Assembly: GCA_951640195.1 (NCBI GenBank)
Contig: OX621167.1
Coordinates: 1,488,001-1,552,000 of the forward strand
Length of the DNA stretch: 64,000 nt
Direction of reading: 5' to 3'
DNA from: Porpolomopsis calyptriformis
Lineage: Eukaryota > Basidiomycota > Agaricomycetes > Agaricales > Hygrophoraceae
Below the pieces are notes generated by a model. The model saw only the letters and a program-made list of their open reading frames with translations, had not been told where the DNA came from and did not search any database. This document shows, piece by piece, positions 35,268 to 46,202 of the stretch. Within the stretch, counting starts at the first letter, position 1. Every line of letters begins with the position of its first letter. A program made the translations under genes and the position numbers.

Positions 35268-36564
35268 CTAGCGTATGTCAATAATTAGCCTAGGAATGGT
35301 ATTAAAAGACTCACATGCATTCGCCGAAGAGGTAGAGGCAATGCCTACAGCATTATTGGCATTTGTTACTGCTTCGAATGAGATAGTGATTTTCAAATTG
35401 ACATAACTCACCTGTCTTGAATTTCTTCTTGATATGGACTGGCTCCTCGCTAATATCTTCAGCATCTGAATCAGAAGCCTCACGTTGGTGCTTCAAGGAT
35501 ACCTGAACTTGGAGGGAAAAGACTATAAGCATGTGTGTGAAAAGGTATGTGATGAATGCAACACCTTTGCCTTTTGTGGAGACATTCACATCAGATTCGT
35601 CGGTCCCCACCTCACTCCTCTCGGATCCTTCAGCCCAAGAGTTATACACTGTCTCAGGTACAGTTATCTATAATGCTATGATACCAGCAATGCTGAAATC
35701 TGAAACATATCCAGACTTATTAAACGTGGTCCCTCACCAATGTAGATATGGGAATCTTTGACTCCACACTTGTCCCTCCCTTTGATTGTAACAGGTCTTT
35801 TCCTGATGCCTGTTTTGTGACAACCATAAGCTTCTTGTTCTCCTTGAAGAGGAGCACCCATGCTGATTTTGGTCCATAAGGATGAGTAGTAGTACTCTCT
35901 AAGCTGTCGACATACTCGAATGGAACTGGCAAGAGTTCACGTAGAAATTTGTCGACTTCTTCATAAGTCCAGCTCGGGTCAAACATGATGTCCTCATCAT
36001 ATTTGCCTGAGATTTTGGCACATCCATGGGCTTCCATCCTTGACAAGTCCATCTTGGTTGGAGCCTTGCTTCATTTTAACTTGCTGTTGGCCTAAAATGT
36101 GGTGAGTTTCACTAAAGATTACATTCAAGGGACACTCACCTTGAAACTGCAAACCAGGATTACAACTGAGGTGACTTGAAGCTATTCACTAGCAGCCAAC
36201 TTCAAGGCCTTGGATGGTGAGCCTTGTTTTTCCTAAGAATGTTGTTAGGTTACTATAAAGTAAGTTTTCACCTTTTTACCTTTAATCCCAGTCCCAGCAC
36301 ATTTCTAGACCTCAAGTCCATTCCCTTGCGAAAACCTTCCAAGGTCTCCATACGTGCTTCAGAAACAGTTGCCTTCGCTGGCTCTTGAATGAGCTTTTAG
36401 AAGATATTTCAAACAGTGTCTGCTTCAGCGGGAGTAGTTTGGGTGTCAGGTTTAGGGTGTTTACTCCTGCCATGCAGGCACTCTTCACAGCATACTAGCT
36501 GCGAGGGGTCAGGATTAATAGGTGGTGAGTACTCCTCACATTCACATTGCACCCTATCTGTCAT
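35268..36564 (-). pseudogene. second ORF of the DNA transposon (unknown function, decayed)
   Basis: The start near 36564 reads MTDRVQCECEEYSPPINPD and QLVCCEECLHGRSKHPK, a cysteine-rich head with four or more Cys. Downstream: ARMETLEGFRKGMDLRSRN, then from 36052 SGKYDEDIMFDPSWTYEEVD, KFLRELLPVPFEYVDSLES and SAWVLLFKENKKLMVV. Introns and several stops (TGA after ADTV, TAA after IF) break it. The WTYEEVDKFLRELLPVPFEY pattern resembles ORFs often found beside this transposase type in agaric genomes; no biochemical role is known to me. Confidence 0.55.
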
Positions 36565-36708
36565 TCCATGATAGAGTGCAGACATGGGATGATAGAGTAA
36601 CTTGAGAATGAGTGCGAGTGCAAATTTTACTCGATTACAATTTAGGAATGACCGGGATTTTACATAAAATGAAGTAAAACGTCTAATGCCTGAACCCAGA
36701 GCTTTGCT

Positions 36709-38686
36709 CATCGCTTCCACACAAAACTTGATAAATCAATCTGTAACTCCCTTTTGCCCTGCCTACCTGTTTTAATTACCTCAAATGAAGGATATCTATT
36801 ATTCTCCCACTCAGATGGAAGCATGCTGTATCCTATAGGTGTGATATCTTGTTCAACAACCTCTGTAAGCACAGTGTGAAAGAGGTTTTCTTGTCGGATA
36901 TCTTGAAATGGGCTTGTATAAGGTGGGAGATTGATAGCTTCATACCTGATGTTGGCTTGTTGATGATCTGTGATGCACCCTCCAAGTTCTTCAGGTACAA
37001 TGGAAGCCCTATCATGCCGAGTAGCTAGATCATCATTGGATTCATCGTCTGAGTGCCCAGCACCAGTTTGGCTACCCCTAGTCTGTTGAATCCATCTATA
37101 TACACCATAATATTGGCTGATTGTGTCAGGGTGAATGCCCTCACATTCATCATGATAGATCCCAAGCTTCGTTAGACCGAGAAAACGGAGATCCTGTAAT
37201 CTACTTGTAAAGTACACATACAAATATTATTGGAATGAGAATAGCACGCACATTTGGGCTCTTGTCATTAGTACGTGGTCCAGAGATTGGATGGAGATTC
37301 CATTCTTTCTGGAACTGCCTGCAGTCTTCATTGATCACATCAAGAAATAGGGTGTGTATCAGCTATAGATGGCTAGGATTGTTGGTTTTGAGGTCATGAA
37401 TCCACTCCAAATGAGTAAAAAAGGCCCTCTATAGCCTAGCAAACTGGGTTCCAACCTCAACCCATAGTCGCTCAATCCATGTATTATGGGTTGACCTGCC
37501 GGAAGTGAGTCAGACTATTCATTTACTTATAGGAATGAATACTTACAAGCCCCACATGAATGAGGCATAATTAGGACCATTTCGCATAATCATATAGATA
37601 GCTAACTCAATATTCTCCCTACTGTGATCGCCACACATGTGAGATGGTATTCCATATGTGCTAGCAGTCTTTAGGAAGAGTTCTAGCACTGTTCTAGCCC
37701 AGTTGTTAGTGCTAGCCTAAAGTCCAGTAACCTACCAAAGATTCTGTTAATCTCTTAATCAGATATTAGAAGTAACATACAAACTGTTCTATCGTAGCTG
37801 TCAACTATCCCATGTATGACAATTCCCCACCAGATTAGCTTGTGATAGCCATCAACATGCCAGAGGGAATTTGGTCACTGAACTTCATATTGCTTCATCT
37901 TTATAGCCTTCTGTTCTTGCAAATGACTACCCAATCCATCTACCCACCTTAAAGAAAGGATCACTCGATGGCGCTGGACTTGAAAGCCTTGCAAACGAAG
38001 AAACCCAATGGTATAATGCAACCCAGAGTCAGGCTTAAGGTGTTTGAAACCTTTGATGAGATGGTTGAGATCCTGATTGCTTAAAGCTGAGTATCGCCAT
38101 CTCATCCTATATTGCTTCATGCGGTTGTTGAGGGTATTCTGATAGACTCCTAGTGTACATGCCAGTTCCATCAACTTGATCTGGCGGTGATTGGCAGTAG
38201 CTTCCTGAAGATAGGCATAGTCAATATGTTTTTGTGGCCATCCTCAACATCCTGTCAATTCCATGGTGACAGGTCTTGGGATCACAACTTTGGTGTTCTC
38301 ACTGGTAAGTACATTCAGCCATTCACCACATTGCCTATAAGTGTACTAGCTAAACACCTTTGTTGAGCCGCTTCTCTGTATAATTGCAGGGTTGATACCA
38401 TCCATCCAAGGATGGTTGCACAGCTGTGAAGCCACCCAACTGGTAGGTTATTCAGTTCTTGTTCATTTTGCAATGCCTCTAACAGTGGTAGAGCATTCAA
38501 TGAGATTGCATTAATGTGGAATCCAATTCATGAAGTTTCACAGTCATCTTGATGAAGGACTCGGACAGCATGATTATAAATGTTACTAATGATTTGGTGG
38601 GCAGTGAGATGATTCATGGGCCATCCATGTTCAGATTGTGGTGGAGGGAGGGGAGGAAAAGTGGTTGGTAGGTCTGACTGGTACAT
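36709..38686 (-). pseudogene. integrase-like DDE transposase (decayed)
   Basis: The start near 38686 reads MYQSDLPTTFPPLPPPQSEH. Helix-turn-helix-like sequence follows (LACTLGVYQNTLNNRMKQY near 38150), then the RNase H fold core: first Asp in WHVDGYHKLIWWGIVIHGIV (near 37840), ASTNNWARTVLELFLKTAS, second Asp in CGDHSRENIELAIYMIM (near 37630), and third acidic residue in HNTWIERLWVEVGTQF (near 37460), so the triad looks intact. The C-terminal part (37223-36708) is LGLTKLGIYHDECEGIHPDT through FEVIKTGRQGKRELQIDLSS. Stops include TAG for an expected Trp near 37430 and TGA for an expected Trp near 38520; at least three introns are also present. Inactive as read. Confidence 0.75.
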
Positions 38687-39519
38687 GATAAAAGTTAACG
38701 CATCACAATGTCATCTGTTTATTGTATCTAACAAAATACACTCAAGTGCTACAATTCTAGGATCCTAGAACAAATAGCTTTGAGATAGCAGAGTGCAGTC
38801 TGTAGGACAGATCTACAGGTACAGGAATGCCTAAGGACCTCATGGACCTCACGGACAAAGCCTTGTGGGAATGAGATGGGTTTGATGTTGTACACCAGAA
38901 TCAGACTGTTGACTAGAATTAGTGGGAGAGGATAGAGGAGCAGCAGAGTCTGTGGAGGAGGATTGAAAGGAAGTAGTAAGTGAGGGCAGTGAATGGTAAA
39001 TAAGGTGAGATACTTATTGCATGATTGGACAGACCGACCAACCCAAACTTGCTCTTTTAATCAGAAAACTGGTTTTCCTATGGGGATTTGGTGACAGAGG
39101 AAAGATTGATGGAGACGATCGAGTTCTGAGAGAGGGAGGATGGAGGAGGTGATGATACAGGAGATCCTGGGGTATAGAAATAAGATATCAGGGATGACCA
39201 AGAGGAGAGAGAAGTAGGAAGAGAAGTATGGTATGGTTACCAGTGTAGCTTGGGATGAGTGGCTGGAGGTGCTTGATGGGCAAAAGAATGCATATGCAAG
39301 GCTCAGAAGAGAGAAAGAGAGGAGAGTAAAGCTGATCTGACTGAGACATGGTGAAAATCAGAGTATGGCACATGGTAACTCTCTAGAGTCAGATGGATAT
39401 CCAAAGTCAGTAACTTGGGGGGCAAACAACAGATGCGAGGGGACAAACAGAAAGCAATCAGTTTAAGGGAGCATAGGATTATCGAGAAGTAAGCTTACCA
39501 GTCACAAATGGATATAACA

Positions 39520-40505
39520 AGTTCAAACATGACCCTACCCAAGAAACATCACAAATTCTTTCTGGATGATAGAACTCATGTCTTTCTCATGTGTATATCG
39601 ACCTTAGCATTCTATTTTGCTGATAAAAGCTTGCACTTAGGTTGAGAATACGTTGTACAAACTCCATAGCAGCGCACTCTCAGCTGTATCTCACACCTTC
39701 AAGGCTATGTTTGGGTCTCAGCAGGAAGGCTAGGTGGAGTTGGATAGCTTGACCGTGGAGAACCCCATTGTACTGCCTCAGGTGAAGGAATCAATCTTTG
39801 ATGAATTTCTATGCATTGTTTATGGAAGGTGTGTTACGACTACTCTGATGATGATCTTTATCTAACTACGTACAGACCAGGTGGAGACCACCCCTATACC
39901 CAAATGAGACTCTTATCGAGCTCCTTGAACTCAGCTGACTCTACCAATCATAGTCCATTTGAGAATTTGCCATCCATCATATTAATGATTGTTGTTATGC
40001 ATTCCATCTAGCTGTTCTAATTCAGCTATCTCATAATTTTGGTGTTCCCATTCTCTTTATCCCAGCCTTTCAAAGACTCACCCAAACCCCACTCTATGAA
40101 TTGACCCCTGAGAATATCAACATCATTCCACCAGCCATTTTTATCACCCTTGTGAGAACCAAGGAAGTTATTGAAGAGCACCAGTGCATTATTGCCTGCG
40201 AGCCTCCTCCTGTGACTCACACATCAGACTGTCAACACAAGGAGTCATGTGACAAGGACTGGTAAGCAGTCTGGTGGAATGGCATTGGATGATGCCTTCT
40301 TGATAGCTGGAACCTACAATCTTGGCAAGAGTCGCTCGCACTGTTCAAGGACCTGGAATTTGGGGAGATGAATCCCAGATGCAAAAAAAAGATGTTGGAG
40401 TTCATCAATGGAGGGGTAGTAGCCCAAAATCAAGATAGCTTCATACACGATGTTGGGACTAGGCTCTTATCAGAGGTGGGCATTCAAGAACTAGGTGATG
40501 AGTGA
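39520..40505 (+). pseudogene. BTB/POZ-domain protein gene carried in the DNA transposon (decayed)
   Basis: Opposite strand to the transposase. Readable blocks: KHHKFFLDDRTHVFL (39545 on), then ENTLYKLHSSALSAVSHTFK and AMFGSQQEG, then NPIVLPQVKESIFDEFLCIV and YGR at 39830, the shape of a fungal BTB domain. After further broken exons: TPLYELTPENINIIPPAIFI, TLVRTKEVIEEHQCIIACEP, a Cys-rich stretch HTSDCQHKESCDKDW, LQSWQESLALFKDLEFGEM, MLEFINGGVVAQNQDSFIHD and the stop at 40505. This order (BTB, then a C-terminal helical region ending near VGIQELGDE) matches the many BTB proteins of agarics. Stops and frame changes show it is not functional now. Confidence 0.65.
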
Positions 40506-40632
40506 GATAGGGTGTAAATACATGCTTTCAGTATGTCTAGTTTACCCAAAAATCACTATTTATTTATGACCTGTGTGGTCCTCGCGAGCTATGGGTACTG
40601 TGGAATAATAAATGTGCATGTGGAATATCATA

Positions 40633-40638
40633 GGGGTA
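40633..40638. other. target-site duplication GGGGTA (right)
   Basis: Directly follows the right terminal inverted repeat (ATCATA); pairs with 33989-33994. Confidence 0.8.
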
Positions 40639-40639
40639 G

Positions 40640-40890
40640 GAGTGGTAGGAGGATGCGCATACACATGCAGTTGTTCATGCGCATGCATAAAGGAGGTAGC
40701 TGAAAAAGCAGTAGGGGGATGTGCATACACACACAGTTGCTCATGTGCATGCATGGGGGAGGCAGCTGCAAAAGTGGTAGGGGGATGTGCATACACACAT
40801 GGTTGCTCATGCGCATGCATAGAGGAGGCAGCCACAAAAGCGGTAAGAGGATACACATACATGCATGGTTGCTTATGCGCATGGCCTTTA
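40640..40890 (-). repeat. 66-bp tandem repeat in the element A linker (right part)
   Basis: Four copies of a 66-bp unit (22 codons) with core GGATGTGCATACACACA and GCTCATGTGCATGCAT. On the minus strand it encodes repeats of SMHAHEQPCVYAHPPTTFAA. It is the other half of the linker split by the DNA transposon; period and coding frame are kept. Confidence 0.85.
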
Positions 40891-40899
40891 GCATCAAGG

Positions 40900-41400
40900 G
40901 AGGAAGTAGGTAGAGATGAGTCCACTAGGATGGTATTATTTAGCAGTTGTCGTTAGGCTATAGACTTGGTGTTAGTGCCCCAGCAATGCTTATCAGCGCA
41001 CCATACAAAGTTGATGGTCTACCTGGCCCAGTTAACCTGTGGGTTGTGCACCTCAGGCTATGGCAGCCCCAGGACAATCTTCTGCTTTTCACCTAAGTCA
41101 ACAACCTCTAGGGTCAGGTATTCTTGGTAGTCTTCTATCATTAAGAGGGCATTAGCCTCTTCTTCAATTGGTCCTCCTTTATTGAGGGTTCCATCGGCAT
41201 TCCTTACAGAGATTGGAGACTCCAGTCTATGGGTCATCCAGTTTGCTCACTTGGCCTAGCTCCAGTCCATGAAGTTTCTGGTAGCACCATAGTTGAGGAG
41301 ACAGGCCATGGGGTACTACTGTGCACTATCTGTCATAGTTACTACAGCTTCTATCAAGAAGCTCTATTGCCCTTGGATTAACTGTCTGAGAGTGAGGGTT
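40900..41400 (-). pseudogene. element A retropepsin remnant
   Basis: Near 41290 the frame reads LLNYGATRNFMDW, where an aspartic protease would have L-L/I-D-S-G-A-T. The catalytic Asp is Asn (AAC, complement of 41292-41294). Downstream: WMTHRLESPISVRNADGTLN, EYLTLEVVDLGEKQKIVLGL, with stops. It joins the linker repeats on its left. Confidence 0.65.
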
Positions 41401-41689
41401 GGTTGAAGGGGGAGTGTAGAGTCATAAAGAGGATCAGTTTCATTTGTCTCAGATAGAGTACATTCAGTGCTAATGGCAGGGCTTTTATTGCACTATCCTA
41501 AAAATCCTTCTGTAAGAGGGCAGCAATCAAGCTACATTTCTCATTCTTTAAGAGAGAGGATACATCAGAGGCACCCTTGGGGGTACACAGTTGGGAAGTA
41601 GTTGGGGTGTTCATCTCAGGCACAGTGAGTGCAATGGTATGGGCCTGCCTTTCTTTTCCTTTGGCATTGGCACTCTTGGTTGCTACTCA

Positions 41690-42733
41690 CACCTGTTGGC
41701 CTTGTTGATCAGGCTGGCAGCAATCCCTAGCCAGATGTCCAATGGCTCCACACTTGAAACAGTTGTATGGGTTAGCTTGCTTGGGTAGCATAGGTGAGAA
41801 CTTGGGCTGTCGCCTGGACTAGTCAATATCTATTGGCACATCTTCTCATTGGGCAGAAAGATAGGGGCGAGGCTGAGATTGTGGTCAAGATGGTTTCAAG
41901 GAGGGAGGCATGTGTCATTCCATCCCAAAATGTGGGGTTTGGAGTAGTCGAGGTCTTGGGAGGTCCCATTATTGGCATTGTTGAAGCTCTCGCCATTATT
42001 GGTCTAGCTTTTGTGCCCAGTCCTTCCAATCTTGCACAGTTATTGGCATAGTAGGAAGTGCATATATCTTCTCCACAAGAGGGGTATTAAGGCCTTCCTT
42101 AAAGGCTTCTATGAGAGCAGTGTCATCATAGCCTGTTAGGAATTCCTGCTGTTCGAAGCAAGTAATAAAATCATTGGCAGTGGATCCTCCTTGCTTGACT
42201 ATCCTAATCTTGTGACGAGCAGTGGCACCTAGGTTGGAGTCTCCAAACACAGTTCATAACTCCTGTTCAAAGGTGGCAAAGGAGATGGTCTTCCCATCAG
42301 CTTCAGTATGGGAGATCTTGTCAACAAAGTTGTTGGCCTAAGTGGCAGCTGTCCCAGCCTTCATAAAGGAGAGTGCTATAATTGCACACTCCCTCTCAGT
42401 AGCTTTAGAGAACATGGAAAGGTAGAGGACAAGTTCTCTGTAGAAGGTAGGGAATTTGTCACAACTGCTATCATAGTCAGTTGGTTTGGCAACCTTGATT
42501 CATTCAGAGGAGGTCATAGTTGGAGGGGAGGATGTTAGGGAGGTGACTTGTGTGAGGCGCTCTTCCAAGGCAGTGATTTCATCATTGAGCTCCCCACGAT
42601 GTTCCTCCAAATGCATGGATAAAGCTCCTATCTGACCCTCAAGAGTGGTAGCAGGATTTGCATTTTACTTGAGGGTAATAAGGCACTGGTTGATCTGTTC
42701 AAGAACAGACTTGACCTCATCAATGTTGGACAT
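41690..42733 (-). pseudogene. element A gag
   Basis: The ATG at 42733 reads MSNIDEVKSVLEQINQCLIT, followed by a coiled-coil segment (HLEEHRGELNDEITALEERL), the capsid-like region near 42250-41996 (NLGATARHKIRIVKQGGSTA, FEQQEFLTGYDDTALIEAFK), and a CCHC knuckle CFKCGAIGHLARDC near 41755. Interrupted by stops. Confidence 0.75.
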
Positions 42734-42811
42734 GTTGATAAGGGGTAGGAAAAGAGGGGGGTTGTTTGTCCAAAGTGTCAGGGGTTAAGGTTAGCGTAGT
42801 TTTCGACTTTC

Positions 42812-43219
42812 TGTCAGGACCTGAGCTTGTTCAGGTCTCGAGGCCTAACTAAGGATGAACTTGTTGACAGGGATAATGAATGGATGAGTATGAAAGCTGT
42901 TGCAATACCAAGTTCAGGTATGCAGATGAGTAAGTCAAAAACTATGGATACAGGGGTAGCTACTGGTCTTATATAGTAATGGATAATTAGGGGTAGTCAC
43001 ATGTATGTGACTGAGTCAGAATGTCTAGGGTGATCAGTCCTAAGACATGTATAAGACATAGTAAGCTATTATAAGTCTAAGATGTAGTAAGTCATCATGA
43101 GACAGATAAGTCTAAGACATGGCAAGTCATTACGAGACAGATAGGTCTAAGACATAGTAAGATGGATAAGTCCTAATAAGGGAAAAGAGTGGAAGTGGAT
43201 GGAAATGGTAATCCTAACA
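42812..43219 (-). repeat. element A 5' LTR
   Basis: On the plus strand it starts TGTCAGGACCTGAGC and ends GGTAATCCTAACA, so on the element strand it is TGTTAGG...CCTGACA. Contains a 35-bp direct repeat (AGTCTAAGA-type, about 43071-43170, 2.7 copies). It abuts element B protease sequence at 43220, so element A inserted into B. Confidence 0.75.
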
Positions 43220-45119
43220 AATACCAAGTATGGTATCAAATCTGTTGATATTTACAATATCAAAATAATATTTTGATGTGATACTTTCACATTGCACTGG
43301 GTATACAGTACTATATACAATATATGACTTACTGCTACAACATCCTAGTTGGATAGGTACTGGGTCTTTCAGAGGATAGACCTTTAAGTTCATTACTCTT
43401 GCAAACTTGGGACTAATAACATCAGTTGTGCTGCTAGTGTCAAACATTACAATGGCTATTAGGCCATTTATTTCCCTTTAGGCCATGAAGGGCCTTATTT
43501 GAATACTCATTTTTAGTGGGCATTCTGTTTGTTGACTTAATTTCCAAACCTATAAGTTTGTTTACTATTATTAATTAACAGTTTTCTATCATTTACTAAT
43601 AATAGTACTTTATAAGCAACAGGCATGTTTGCTCACTCTCCCTAGTAATTGAATGATATTTTTATTATTCATTGGTTTACAAAGGGAGCACATATGTTCT
43701 TCCTCTTCATTATTATGTTGGGAGTATTTACTATACTCTTTGTACTCATTCAGGCAGTAGTCTTCACCCTGAGATGAGTATTGTGAGCTATCTAATAGCT
43801 TATCCTCTTTATCATCTTCCTTAACTACTAATTAGTAGCTGCTATCAGGCTGTTCTTTCTGATTTTTGTTCTCAACATTAGCATTATTAGCTGTCATTTT
43901 ATTGCCATTCTCCCCCTCTTGGATTACTGCCAATTGGGGTTTTCTATACCTTAGGTATCAAGAATTACTATTAAAGTGGCCTAGTTTTCTACATGCAAAG
44001 CATTTCACACCAGATATATCTATCTGGTTTTTTATATTTATTGATGCTTATTACATCAGCTTATTTTCTGAGCTGCTTATGCAATAGCTCATAAGCCTTG
44101 TCTGTTACTTATATACAACAGGTCAATAGGGCTTGCTTGCACTTCTATATCCCTGCAGCCCTACATAGGAAGACTTCTTTTCCTGCAGTGCCTCTTTATA
44201 GGTTGTTTAAGGTGCAGTTGCTGTCAAGTATCAAGCTCACACCATTAAGTACCTAGATACATTATTATGTAATTAGGGTTTTTATCATTATTTTGTACTA
44301 CATCACTGTTTCCCTCCCAGCTCATTTTGCTTGCACTGATTGCTCTGTACCCTATAACTTGTTCTGAACCTGACAGTTGCCTGCTGATTTGCAGTGCCTT
44401 ATACTGATCTACTGCTAAACATAGACTTGCATTACTTGTTATAGCAATGCTTAAATTTGAAACTCTCCTTAATGCATTTTGCAACTTTAAGGATCATCTT
44501 GATTGATAATACTTTGGCATTTACACCTTTTGAATAACAGTATCTGTTATCCTTGCAGGGAAACCTAGCAATAGCTGTATCTTAAATGTGTAGGTGTCTA
44601 GCACATGAATCATATGCCTAGTATACCATTCTAAGTCATGGTAATATCCTATGACTTCTATCTTAGCAGAGTATTTCTGCAAATAAAATTTCATTGTGAC
44701 AGCTTGAATAGATGCCTTATAAATGAACTGGCTATAAAGGCTAGTTATAACACTCTTAAATGTCTAGAGCTTCTTTTGCCTAGACACACTATCTATATTA
44801 TCATTGAACTAAGTCCTCACTTTATCAGTGAGGAATATTGCTATAAGAGTGATTCACACTGCCTCACAATTTGGTCCACCCATTTGTGATAATTCCAGCT
44901 ATCTCAAAAATAACTATACCCACCTATTGAACTTTTTGATATCTTTCTTACCTCCTGTAACAGATATTACTATTATAGTGTGTACATTAGGGATATAGTC
45001 CTTATATATTGGTGTTTGTACTAGAGAGCAGTATATAGGCAGTATTTACTATTATTTAGGTAGTTCTTTTTATATCTTGCTACTGCTCATACCAGGTTTA
45101 CATATATCCAATAGATATT

Positions 45120-45741
45120 TGTCAGGACCGAGGTTCCAAGGGGGTTCTCTGGGCCTAACACAACACAATCAGGGTTGACAAGTGTTCCAAAGAAGCTATT
45201 GGATTTGAGGCAGAACCACAGTATGTAGACAAGTAAGTCAAAACTAGAGTAGTCTACTATAAAATGCATATGTTATATATGTGTAGCAAATAAAGGGATT
45301 TTATGAAGGACTAAGAGGAACGAACATCTAAGGGTCATAAGGACCTTGTATGTAAGGGGAAGTCATCTACAATATAGCCTTCAAAGGGGAATCTAACAGA
45401 ATGTATGGGATGAAAAGTAGAAAGGGAAGAAAGGGAGTATTATGGATGGTCCGAATGGTGGAGTGGCTCAGAGTGCACCAGTCGAGTGCACTCGGATGGT
45501 GCACGGCTTTTAGGAATTCCAATGAACCAATTTCGGAATGAATCTGATCAGTAGATCTTGAGTTATCTTTGGTTTAGTGCATAGGATGAGTACACTCAGA
45601 TCGCGCAAGATGATATGACATCATCCAAAGGTGTGCAGAACGAGTACACTCGGATCACGCAAGGTGATATGACATCATCCAAAGGTGCACGAAACGAGTG
45701 TGTTCAGATGGTGCAAGGTATCGGGTTTGAGATTTCTGACA
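45120..45741 (-). repeat. solo LTR with 5-bp target-site duplication
   Basis: Starts TGTCAGGACCGAGG and ends GAGATTTCTGACA, flanked on both sides by ATATT (45115-45119 and 45742-45746). No coding sequence of its own element adjoins it. Related in its first bases to the element A LTR. Holds a tandem repeat of about 56 bp (core GAGTACACTC-GATC-CGCAAG-TGATATGACATCATCC) at about 45590-45720, 2.5 copies. Confidence 0.88.
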
Positions 45742-46202
45742 ATATTGGTTGTATCTAGCTAGTTGTGAGCATTGCAAGATCAAGAACTGTTACACCTCTA
45801 TACTCAGGAGGTGTGGGTAGCTTCAGATTAGGGCTCTTAAGCTCTATAAGTATCACTTTTAGTAGTTGCCTAACCTAATGGTCAATTATCTTATAATATT
45901 TATAATGTATTGCTTTCAGATACTCATACCTTTAGTTATAGGATTGATTTATCCTATGAATTATATTGTCATAGGTACTCAACTGACTTTCATTTGAGTT
46001 TTTCCAACTGTGATGTTTGGGCTCTTCTAAGCTTCAGGATTTGTAGTCTGGATCCTGAGAGTTACTATTCCCTAATGTGTAGTAATGTCTTTCTTCTAAT
46101 AATGAAGACTACCCCCTTTTCTTAGGTGATAGAAAGTAGTATTATTTGGGATGTTGCTCTTTCTTGCTCTCCCAAAAGTCAATAATCTTTCCATTGCTAT
46201 TA

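Larger units (their letters stand above)
33995..40632 (-). mobile_element. 6.6-kb DNA transposon with integrase-like DDE transposase (IS3EU-like), carrying extra ORFs
   Basis: Terminal inverted repeats of ~50 bp: the left end reads TATGGTGTTCCATGTGCAC, the reverse complement of the right end reads TATGATATTCCACATGCAC, both continuing ATTTATTATTCCA. A 6-bp duplication GGGGTA flanks both ends. Six-bp duplications, TAT termini and an integrase-type transposase agree with what is known of the IS3EU superfamily; the superfamily call is from memory and is tentative. It inserted into the linker repeats of element A. Contents: a foldback MITE (34079-34817), ORF2 (35268-36564, -), the transposase (about 36709-38686, -), a BTB gene (about 39520-40505, +). 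All are decayed. Bases 38690-39500 hold no gene I recognise. Confidence 0.78.
30740..43219 (-). mobile_element. element A: Ty3/gypsy retrotransposon, 5' LTR to truncated integrase, interrupted by a DNA transposon
   Basis: Read right to left: 5' LTR (43219-42812), gag (from 42733), zinc knuckle (about 41750), retropepsin remnant (about 41290), a repeat-rich linker, RT, RNase H and integrase. The protein alignment stops near 30740 after KVWLSTSHLKTGRPSHK, inside the integrase C-terminus, so the 3' LTR is missing. A 6638-bp DNA transposon plus its 6-bp duplication (33989-40638) splits the protease-RT linker. In-frame stops are common and mostly look like CGA to TGA, CAG to TAG or TGG to TAG/TGA. 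No tRNA-like primer site (TGG start) follows the 5' LTR. Confidence 0.88.

Noticed and set aside
33600..40890. CRISPR-like regularly spaced repeats
   Set aside because: Units are contiguous tandem repeats in a coding linker, in a eukaryotic retrotransposon, with no unique spacers.
42780..42811. Primer-binding site of element A
   Set aside because: Sequence after the LTR (GAAAGTCGAAAAC) does not start TGG and matches no tRNA 3' end that I know; self-priming cannot be shown by eye.
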